Source: Ostreococcus lucimarinus CCE9901
Lineage: Eukaryota > Chlorophyta > Mamiellophyceae > Mamiellales > Bathycoccaceae
Direction: 5' to 3'
Assembly: GCF_000092065.1 (NCBI RefSeq)
Contig: NC_009357.1
Location: 682,001-746,000 of the forward strand
DNA: 64,000 bases
In this document: piece after piece, positions 1-7,096 of the stretch
How the letters are laid out: every line of letters starts with the position of its first letter
Position numbering within the stretch: the first letter of the stretch is position 1
Program-made: the position numbers and the translations under genes
Notes under the pieces: model-generated
Databases searched by the model: none
What the model was told of the DNA's origin: nothing
Seen by the model: the letters and a program-made list of their open reading frames with translations, nothing else

Positions 1-2
1 GT

Positions 3-431
3 TCGGTGGGTAGTCGGGCCGTGCTCTTAGACGTATTGGCCGTCATAGAGAGCGTACACAGGAGCTTTTTCAAAAACACCGACGATGGAGAGGAACCGGA
101 CGTGCGCAAGCTGCTCATTCATCCCGACCGCGCGGACTTACCGCTGAGCGGAGTCAAGTTTATGATGAGCGGCGTCACGACGCTGGGCGATCGAAGACCT
201 GAGCGCCATCCTCTGCGACTACTCGCGTCCACGCTCGGCGCCGAGTTCGCATCATCCATCGAACGCGATGGCAACACCGTCACGCACGTCATCGCTCGCT
301 CATCTGGTACCGATAAAGTGAAGTGGGCGAGAAAGACGAGCGGTCGCGTCTTCGTCGTCGAGCCCGGGTGGCTCGTCGCGTGCGCCAGGGCGAACACTCG
401 AGTCAGTGAATCGCTGTACGAGCTCCAGTAA
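3..431 (+). CDS. FCP1-like RNA polymerase II CTD phosphatase, C-terminal part with BRCT domain (5' end outside window)
   Basis: Only the last ~142 codons are present; the frame is open to the left edge. The first residues (VLLDVLAVIESVHRSFF) match the segment that links the phosphatase core of FCP1/CPL4-type enzymes to the BRCT domain. A BRCT domain fills the rest, about residues 45-135, with the usual GVKFMMSG start, a glycine pair and a C-terminal VVEPGWLVAC tryptophan motif. FCP1 enzymes dephosphorylate Ser residues of the Pol II CTD in the nucleus, and the BRCT part binds the phosphorylated CTD. The catalytic DxDxT half lies outside the window, so the phosphatase call is inference from the linker plus BRCT arrangement; another BRCT protein is possible. 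Confidence 0.72.
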   Translation, partial: SVGSRAVLLDVLAVIESVHRSFFKNTDDGEEPDVRKLLIHPDRADLPLSGVKFMMSGVTTLGDRRPERHPLRLLASTLGAEFASSIERDGNTVTHVIARSSGTDKVKWARKTSGRVFVVEPGWLVACARANTRVSESLYELQ

Positions 432-539
432 ATAAATTAACCGTAGACTAGAGTTGTCATTCGAGTAGGTATCCGTAGTCCCGCGCGCTTTCGGAAAGCG
501 GCTTTCCATTCCGTCCCCGTCCGACGGCGCTCCAACTGT

Positions 540-2480
540 ATGCGCTCCTCAGAGTCCGACGCGATGAGCGCCACCGCCCGGCGCGGCTGGCGCGTTCCCG
601 TGGTGGCGTTCATCACCGGCGTTTTCATCGCTACCGCGGTGTTGACGCGCGATTACACCGTCGGCGACGACGTGCTCGCCGCGCTCGTCGCCGGTGAAAT
701 CTCGTCGATTAATGCTCAGGCGAGCGATTTCTCCTCTTTGCCGACGCCTCGCGCGCGAGCGAGCGATCCAGACGTCGACAACGCGCGTTGCTTTGAGCTG
801 TGCGCGATCTTGCGCGCGGGTGTGGACGCGCGAACGAGGATTGGGGCGCTGGAGCTGCGGTCCTCGGCGCGAGCGGCGCTCGCGGCGACGAAACTGAGCC
901 TGGCTCTTTGGGCGCGCGTGTTCTCGCCGGCGACGAACGCGATAACGGAAGGCGTCGTGCGAGGAACGCGCGCGGGGGGTCGGAGACTCGCGGTGATCGT
1001 GCGGGAGACAGAACCGAGGGTTCTGGCGCAGTGGGTGCTCGCGTGCGTCGGCGCGGCGTACGTGTATCACTTGTGCTGGCGGTTCGTCAAGCACTTGAAA
1101 CGGGCGCGATATAGGAACAAGCTTAGGTTTTTCATCATTAGGATGAGATTGCGCGCGTCGCGGCGGGTGCGAACGGCGTTGGAGCCGTACGCAAGGGTTT
1201 ATAGGCGAGTCGCGAGCGCCGGGACGGCGGTGAAGCGACGATATTCGCTCGTCGTGCGAGGAATACGTAGTAAAAGTCGATTGGCAGCGAACGCGTTGCC
1301 GCATGCGTTGTTTTTAGTCGTCGGGATGGGTGTGTTTCGCGTCATGCCGCGATATGCGAGGAATATGGTGCGGAAAAGAGAGATTTTGGCGACCATCTCG
1401 CTCCTCGTGCCGATGTTTCGAACCATGCTCGCCGTGGAGAGCGAAGACATGGCTCTTGTCGAAAAATGGTTGCGTTTCTGGGCATCGTGCGCGCCGTTCA
1501 TGATAGCCGTTGATTTTCCGTTCATATTCTACGGTGTTAGGTGGTTCTTTCCGTGGTGGCCCGAAGTTTTAGTGCTGTTTACGATGTGGTTGAACTCGCG
1601 CCTCACGCGCGGTAGTCAAATCATTTTGGAATTTTCCACACCGCTCGTTTCTCGGGCGATGGCGTACTTGAACGAGTCCAGTGGTACGACGGGTAAGATT
1701 TCCATACTTCTTCGTCGTTCGGTTCGACAAGCACTGCAGATTAGTGTCATCGTCATTCGCTTCCGTTCCCGACGAGCCTCAGAGGCGCTCCGCCTCGTTC
1801 TCGACAATATGAGCATTCCGTTGGTGATGTGTACGGTGTTTTTCTTCACACCAGGGCTGATGACGATATACGGTTGCGACATGGCCGGATTGGTCGTTCC
1901 GTTCGCGTTCACGGTGGACGGATTACTCAAGTATGCGCAATTGAAGGCGCAACCGCAACAGCCCAGTCGCGCGCAAGCTCGCAAGGACTTAGAAAAGCTC
2001 CATGAAGATAAGCTTCGAAACTGGTTGACTTACTGGCTCGCACATGCGATGATTTGGTCGCTGTCGCAAGAGCTTTCAAAAAGCGCACTCGGGTGGTTTC
2101 CGCTCTGGCGGCACACGCAACTGGCGGGAATTTACTGGCTTCAAGTATTCGGCGGCTCGCAACTCATCACGGCGCGCATGCAGGGTATCAAACAATCCAT
2201 CCTAGAGGATCATCAGAAAGCGTTAAAAGCAGCGATTTCAGCCGACTTGGACGCGTCCGAAGTCGAGGAACTGGCAAAGTTGAAAAAGACGTTGGACGCC
2301 TCGCAGCCTAGCGTGGAAACGACGCTCGACGAAACCTCAATTGACGACAAGAAGGATGATTCAAAACCCACCGATACCGATGGCGACGTCGACGCGGAAA
2401 CGATCACAAAATTAGACGTAGGAATCACCGCCGAGACCGTGCGCAAGCGCACGCCGACGGACGCGAACGGCTCGAACTGA
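540..2480 (+). CDS. Multi-pass membrane protein with two HVA22/TB2-DP1/REEP-like segments
   Basis: 646 aa, no intron. The N-terminus has one hydrophobic stretch (about residues 17-38), and further hydrophobic segments lie near 160-182, 255-270 and 430-460. Two regions look like the same short membrane module: about 303-372 (KWLRFWASCAPFM, then FFPWWPEVLVLFTMWL) and about 488-553 (NWLTYWLAHAMIW, then WFPLWRHTQLAGIYWLQ). Both follow the W-L-x-[FY]-W, then W-[FW]-P-x-[WL], then xWL order of TB2/DP1/HVA22 (REEP) proteins, which shape tubular ER. The C-terminal ~90 residues are charged, probably coiled coil and cytosolic. Family assignment rests on this pattern alone. Two modules in one chain are unusual for REEP proteins, which normally have one. 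The ER location is inferred. Confidence 0.5.
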   Translation: MRSSESDAMSATARRGWRVPVVAFITGVFIATAVLTRDYTVGDDVLAALVAGEISSINAQASDFSSLPTPRARASDPDVDNARCFELCAILRAGVDARTRIGALELRSSARAALAATKLSLALWARVFSPATNAITEGVVRGTRAGGRRLAVIVRETEPRVLAQWVLACVGAAYVYHLCWRFVKHLKRARYRNKLRFFIIRMRLRASRRVRTALEPYARVYRRVASAGTAVKRRYSLVVRGIRSKSRLAANALPHALFLVVGMGVFRVMPRYARNMVRKREILATISLLVPMFRTMLAVESEDMALVEKWLRFWASCAPFMIAVDFPFIFYGVRWFFPWWPEVLVLFTMWLNSRLTRGSQIILEFSTPLVSRAMAYLNESSGTTGKISILLRRSVRQALQISVIVIRFRSRRASEALRLVLDNMSIPLVMCTVFFFTPGLMTIYGCDMAGLVVPFAFTVDGLLKYAQLKAQPQQPSRAQARKDLEKLHEDKLRNWLTYWLAHAMIWSLSQELSKSALGWFPLWRHTQLAGIYWLQVFGGSQLITARMQGIKQSILEDHQKALKAAISADLDASEVEELAKLKKTLDASQPSVETTLDETSIDDKKDDSKPTDTDGDVDAETITKLDVGITAETVRKRTPTDANGSN

Positions 2481-2571
2481 ACGCGATCGTGTAAAAACAG
2501 TTAAACAGTTACGCCGCGTACAGTTACAACGCTTCTCGCGTGCCTAAATTCACCACTCCCTAATCAATCAT

Positions 2572-3183
2572 CTATTCAATCGACGCCGAAAACGGCAATC
2601 TCTCGTTCAACACCGTCACATTCGTCCGTCCCCACGTCTCCGGATGCACCGCGTACGTCTCCGTGATCTCGTCCACGAGCGCCATCGACGTCTCGTCCGC
2701 CTCCGCGAAGCACGCGTGCGCTCGTCCCCACTCCGCGTGTCCTCTCGTCGCGATGAAGAAATCCGGCCCCGACCCGATCACGCACGCGTACCCTCGCGCC
2801 ACGATCGGCGCCTCGCCCTCCGCTCGTCCTCGCAATCCCTCCAGCGCGCCCTGCAGCAGCGCGTACGGCGGTCCCGGTCCACCGTAGCCATCCCTCGCGC
2901 CCGCCTCGGGCGTCGCCTCCGCCCTGTAAAACGACCCTCGTCGCGCCGCGCCGCCCGCGAGCTCGCGCGCGAGCGTCGGCGCCCAATCCTCGCGCAGCCG
3001 CAGCGCGATCGCGCGCGCGTCGCCGGCGCCGTCGCCGTCGAGCGTCAATCGCAGCGTCGCCCCGCGCGCGCGCTCCGAGTACCCGACGAACGCGTCCTCG
3101 CGCGATATCGCGCGCGCGCTCGACGCGCGCGGGCACAGCGCGACGACGAGCGCGACGACGAGCGCGCGACGCGCGCGCGGCAT
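2572..3183 (-). CDS. Divergent cyclophilin-type peptidyl-prolyl isomerase, secretory
   Basis: 203 aa from the methionine at 3183, chosen because it starts a clear signal peptide (ALVVALVVALCPRASSARA). The open frame continues upstream, but that part is arginine-rich and overlaps the promoter of ARPC2. The C-terminal half carries cyclophilin features: a GSFYRAE strand, the GSGPDFFIATRGHAEWGRAHACFAE segment in two parts (PDFF...H.EWG..H..F, the usual 'QFFI...W.DG.H.VFG' site) and a final beta strand. Cyclophilins isomerise X-Pro bonds; the signal peptide suggests the ER lumen or secretory pathway, and no HDEL-type retrieval signal ends the protein. The FHRxI catalytic arginine motif is not obvious, so activity is doubtful. 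It is divergent with ARPC2. Confidence 0.6.
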   Translation of the reverse strand: MPRARRALVVALVVALCPRASSARAISREDAFVGYSERARGATLRLTLDGDGAGDARAIALRLREDWAPTLARELAGGAARRGSFYRAEATPEAGARDGYGGPGPPYALLQGALEGLRGRAEGEAPIVARGYACVIGSGPDFFIATRGHAEWGRAHACFAEADETSMALVDEITETYAVHPETWGRTNVTVLNERLPFSASIE

Positions 3184-3302
3184 CGCGCGCGGACGAGTGC
3201 GCGCGCGGTCGACGGACGGACGCGTCGATTGAAACGCGGCGATTGCGCGACGACGCGCGTCATTCAGCGACACCGCGCGACGCGCCGAGCGAGCGCGACG
3301 CC

Positions 3303-4295
3303 ATGGACGCGAGCGCGGGCATCGGAAGCATATCTCCGACGTCGCGATTCGTCCGCGACGCCGTCGCGGCGCGCGTGGAGGCGACGCGAGCGAAGGATGT
3401 CGAGACGTTGGCGACGCCGCTGGGGGCGACGTGCGTGGAATTCGATGACGTGCGGTACGCGGTGACGTCCGTCGCGGACGAGCGCGGAGGGAGGGTGCGC
3501 GTGGATGTGTCCGTGGGCGCGCCGGGGGGGGCGTTCGAGGAAAGGCGCGCGATGGAGGACGCGGCGACGTTGATTTGTTTGAGCGACGGGACGATTGCGG
3601 CGAACGAGAAGGCAAACGCGGGGTACGACGCGACGTTTCGCGTGGACGTGACCGCGATCGCGAGTTTGGAGGATGAAGAGCGACGCGAGGAGATCTTGCA
3701 GCGCGTGTCGAGGGTGCGAAATGCGGTGTACGGGGCGAAATTGCGCGGACACTTGCGAGAGCTGGCGGCGACGGGCGGAACGGAAGGCGCGCTCGACTGG
3801 TCGCCTCGACGAAGAGGGGAGACGATGTTCATAAAGCCGCAGAATGATCAGGTGACGGTAATATTTCCTATGCACTTCGCGGACGCGCGCGATGCGGTGA
3901 TAGCGACGCAGTTCTTGACGCAGTTTGCAGAGGTGCGACGCGGACAAAAGGAACTGTCGACGGCGCCGGCGGTTTCGTATCACAAGTCACCACCGTTGGA
4001 GTTAAAGGACGCTCCAGAGGAGATGATCGGTGGCGCGAACGGTGGTTATGTGTCGTTTGTGTTGTTTAAACGTCACGCCACGCCCGATCGCTTGGAGGCG
4101 ACGGTGTGGAACATTATGACGTTTCACGCGTTTGTGAGCTACCACATCAAATATTCCAAGGCGTACTGGCACAGTCGCATGCGTCAAAAGGTGGAGTCAT
4201 GGCTGAGCATCCTCAAGCGTGCGAAAAAGGTAGATCCAAGCGGTAACGGCAAAAAGATGACGACGGCGGACGGGCGGACGTTCGTGCGCAAGTGA
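3303..4295 (+). CDS. ARPC2: Arp2/3 complex subunit 2 (p34-Arc)
   Basis: 330 aa from the ATG at 3303; an in-frame ATG at 3243 would add 20 unlikely residues. The usual length of ARPC2 is about 300. The second half is the clearest: a GGYVSFVLFKRHA strand, then a long helix with WNIMTFHAFVSYHIKYSKAY followed by HSRMRQKVESWLSILKRAK, and a final MTTADGRTF segment. These match the C-terminal helices of ARPC2, which with ARPC4 forms the core that holds the Arp2 and Arp3 subunits and touches the mother actin filament. The family nucleates branched actin in the cytosol. The N-terminal third is less conserved. It stands convergent with the enoyl-CoA reductase, with 67 bp between the stop codons. Confidence 0.85.
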   Translation: MDASAGIGSISPTSRFVRDAVAARVEATRAKDVETLATPLGATCVEFDDVRYAVTSVADERGGRVRVDVSVGAPGGAFEERRAMEDAATLICLSDGTIAANEKANAGYDATFRVDVTAIASLEDEERREEILQRVSRVRNAVYGAKLRGHLRELAATGGTEGALDWSPRRRGETMFIKPQNDQVTVIFPMHFADARDAVIATQFLTQFAEVRRGQKELSTAPAVSYHKSPPLELKDAPEEMIGGANGGYVSFVLFKRHATPDRLEATVWNIMTFHAFVSYHIKYSKAYWHSRMRQKVESWLSILKRAKKVDPSGNGKKMTTADGRTFVRK

Positions 4296-4362
4296 GCCGA
4301 TAACAATTAGAGTTGTAACGACGTCGGCTGTAATTTATTCATGAAACAAAGCGCCTCTGTAC

Positions 4363-5313
4363 CTAGAAGAACGGCGGAAGCAAGATAAACGGTCGGCGGA
4401 ACTTAGGCTTGCCATCCTTGCCGTCGAACAATTGTCTCAACCTCTTGTGCTTGGCGATGGCCCACTGCATCATTTGCGCCGCGCCGCAGCACATGAACGT
4501 GTATCCCATCACGCTCTGCGTCGCAATGTTGAACCCAAGCCATTGGTAAATCTCCGTCGCGTAGTTCGCGCACGTGACATAGTTAAACAGGAAACCAGTC
4601 GGGATAACGTAACCCTTAGCTCCATCCTTGCGCAAGTTGGCGAGTATGATATGGCATCGTAAGTTGCTCAACTGCATGACGGCGCTAAACGCGAAACCCG
4701 CCATCATTTGCGTCCTCCCCACAGGCGTATACGCCGGGTGGTTGATGAAATACGACATAAACGCCCCAAATGTCCAGTAGTATCCACAATTCCGCATGAG
4801 ATTAAAGATGGGCATCGTGGCGTGGGAGAATTTATGTACGAAGAACGTCTCCAAAATGCGCTTCGCATAGTGCGCCGTGTGAAAGTACATCGCCAGCGTT
4901 TGCGCCTCCAGCACCGGTTTTCCGGCGTTTTTGATGCCAAAAATCCCTCCATAAATCTCCTTGCGCATGAAATAAAACGGCAGGTACGCCAACAGCGGTC
5001 CGAGGTATTCGAAGAAGAACACCGCCTTGTAGCTCACCTGCGGTCCCAAATCCTTGAACACGATCGTGTCCCCGTCGTTCAGCCCGTACTCGCTCAACAG
5101 CGTATCGTCTCGGAGCGCCGTGCCTCTGGTCTCGCCTCGTGCGGGAACGGTCGTGAATCGCTGTCGAGACGGATAAAACTTGCGCTTCAGCGCGTGGAAC
5201 GAACGCTTGAGGTCGCTGACTTTGGCGTCGTTCGGGACGACGAGGCCGCCGGCGACGACGGCGCGCCCGCTTCGGGTGACGATTTGAAGCTTCATCTCAC
5301 AATTGGTGCGCAC
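4363..5313 (-). CDS. Very-long-chain trans-2-enoyl-CoA reductase (TSC13/CER10/TECR type)
   Basis: 316 aa. The first ~85 residues form a ubiquitin-like fold (MKLQIVTRSGRAVVAGG..., ending DGDTIVFKDLGPQVSY), as in plant and animal TECR. The rest is a steroid-5-alpha-reductase type membrane domain with several hydrophobic helices. It contains the conserved HTAHYAKRILETFFVHKFSHATMP stretch (shown here in two parts: HTAHYAKRILETFFVHK and FSHATMP) and the C-terminal NYATEIYQWLGFN motif that precedes the catalytic region. The enzyme does the last step of the ER fatty-acid elongation cycle, reducing trans-2-enoyl-CoA with NADPH to make very-long-chain acyl-CoA for sphingolipids and storage lipids. A C-terminal basic/aromatic tail (KFRRPFILLPPFF) is typical. 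Confidence 0.92.
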   Translation of the reverse strand: MRTNCEMKLQIVTRSGRAVVAGGLVVPNDAKVSDLKRSFHALKRKFYPSRQRFTTVPARGETRGTALRDDTLLSEYGLNDGDTIVFKDLGPQVSYKAVFFFEYLGPLLAYLPFYFMRKEIYGGIFGIKNAGKPVLEAQTLAMYFHTAHYAKRILETFFVHKFSHATMPIFNLMRNCGYYWTFGAFMSYFINHPAYTPVGRTQMMAGFAFSAVMQLSNLRCHIILANLRKDGAKGYVIPTGFLFNYVTCANYATEIYQWLGFNIATQSVMGYTFMCCGAAQMMQWAIAKHKRLRQLFDGKDGKPKFRRPFILLPPFF

Positions 5314-5538
5314 GACGTAGCTCGAGTGGTGATCTCGCGGCGGGCGTTCGCGGCGCGCCGTGGATTGCGGTGGATTGTTGGCCCGCGACGCGCCGCGGCG
5401 CTTCGCGGGTTATCGGCGCCGACGAAGGCGCGCAAGGTCGCGTACGCATCGACGAGGTAGTGAAGGGTTTATCGGTGGATAATCACAAGAGAGATATCAC
5501 TTGGCTATGGGTGGTACAAGTTCAAGCGTTGCGCGGGA

Positions 5539-7023
5539 TCACGCGTCTTTGCACTGCGCAAAGATGAAACTCAAATTTTGCGCGCACTCTTGAAAGAGTT
5601 CGCCTAAAACTTCGGTGATGTCAGCCTCACCATCTGCGGGATTTTCCATCTGCGGCGCCTCACCGGCGGAACCTCGCGCTTTGGTCATGACGAAATCGTT
5701 ATCACCGATCGGGATGATGCGCTTGGTGCCTATATCTTTGTCGGAATTCGACGTATACATCGCCTTGAGCCGACGAATGATGAGTTCCTTGAACGCATCC
5801 GCCACGGGGCTATTCTCCGGGGCATTTGAACGCTTGGCGAAGATGAAGAGCAAAGCTTCCCAGATACGACGCATTTGAGGCTTGCAAATTTTCAGCTTCG
5901 CGGCAGCCATTTCGAAAACGTGCTGCGTGCAGGCCAATGCGTTGCGTCGAGCGTCGTCGGTCTGCGCTCGCGCGGCGTCCATCGCCGCACTTTGAACCTT
6001 GGCCATCATCTCCGGTAGTTTCAAGCAAGCCTTGACGTCATGCACGTCTCGTAATCGTTGCAACTGATCTGTGGGGTCTTCAATCGTCAAATCTCGCATC
6101 GATCGATCAATCGCGAGCTTGCGAACGGCTTCCAACATCTTCCCACCGAGGCCTTGTCGCTGGTACGGAGGGAGCACCAAAATCTGGCTCAATCGCGCTC
6201 GCTCGGAATCAGGATAGGCGTAGAACCGATATACCGTCGTAAATCCAGCGGTTTCCCAGCGTCCATCGGCGTGATGCCTCGTCGCCACGAGCAGAGTCCA
6301 ACGCGAGTCTGAGTTATCAATCTTGCTCGCCGCGTCGATGAAAAACACCGCGTACGCCTCCATCGCGGCGTGCCACTTTCTCGCCTCCTCATTCGTCGCC
6401 AACTCGTACGCAGTGATTTTTGTCACCACCCCATCGCTCTCACTCTCTGCCACCAGCGTGCCACCAGCGCATGGTTCTGCCATACCCGCCTCGCGTTTAA
6501 ATCTCTCCTCATCCTCGTACAGCTCGCACAATCCATCTGAATCAAACCACTCTCGCATTTGCTCCACCACGGGATCCGCCGGATTCATCGCGCTCGATAT
6601 TTTCTTTTCGTATCTCATCTTCAACAGCGCTCGCAACGATGTCCTGCACACGTACACGTCCAACGCCAACCCCGCGTATCCGAACACGCTCTCATCTTCG
6701 CGAAACACCTGATGCGTAAACTCCGCGTCGAACGCATCACCATCGTCCCTCGTCGTCTCCAACGCGCTTCCAGGCGTCCAGGGATGAAACTTCAACGCAT
6801 CCACGGCCTCGCACACGTACGACACCGGCGCATCGATCGGTTTCTTCGCGATTTTCGCGCCGCAGCTGTTGGATTTCGAATTCAAATCGATCGTCGTCGT
6901 CTGCGTCGACAGCCCCTGCGCGCTCGCGCTTACCGTCGCCGGCATCGCGAAACCGAGATCGGCGTTTTCATCGCCGAACCTCGCCGCGAGTTTCGCGCGC
7001 TTTGCCGCCTGATCGTCGTCCAT
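5539..7023 (-). CDS. HAT1: Histone acetyltransferase type B catalytic subunit
   Basis: 494 aa from the methionine at 7023 (MDDDQAAKRAK...); the longer open frame upstream runs into XPB and is rejected. An N-terminal HAT1 domain (about 60-240) includes the VFGYAGL and LCELYEDEERFKRE segments. The GNAT fold follows, with the acetyl-CoA loop PPYQRQGLGGKML near residue 290 (Q-x-x-G-x-G) and the downstream DLTIEDPTD segment that is a HAT1 hallmark. HAT1 acetylates newly made histone H4 at K5 and K12 before chromatin assembly, usually with an RbAp46/48 WD40 partner. Metazoan HAT1 has ~420 aa; the extra length is C-terminal. It is divergent from XPB with only 73 bp between the start codons. Confidence 0.93.
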   Translation of the reverse strand: MDDDQAAKRAKLAARFGDENADLGFAMPATVSASAQGLSTQTTTIDLNSKSNSCGAKIAKKPIDAPVSYVCEAVDALKFHPWTPGSALETTRDDGDAFDAEFTHQVFREDESVFGYAGLALDVYVCRTSLRALLKMRYEKKISSAMNPADPVVEQMREWFDSDGLCELYEDEERFKREAGMAEPCAGGTLVAESESDGVVTKITAYELATNEEARKWHAAMEAYAVFFIDAASKIDNSDSRWTLLVATRHHADGRWETAGFTTVYRFYAYPDSERARLSQILVLPPYQRQGLGGKMLEAVRKLAIDRSMRDLTIEDPTDQLQRLRDVHDVKACLKLPEMMAKVQSAAMDAARAQTDDARRNALACTQHVFEMAAAKLKICKPQMRRIWEALLFIFAKRSNAPENSPVADAFKELIIRRLKAMYTSNSDKDIGTKRIIPIGDNDFVMTKARGSAGEAPQMENPADGEADITEVLGELFQECAQNLSFIFAQCKDA

Positions 7024-7096
7024 CGTCGTCGATGCGTCGCGTCGACGTCTGAGGCGATTCGCCGCGTCGCGACAGACGTCGACGCGCGCGCGCGTC

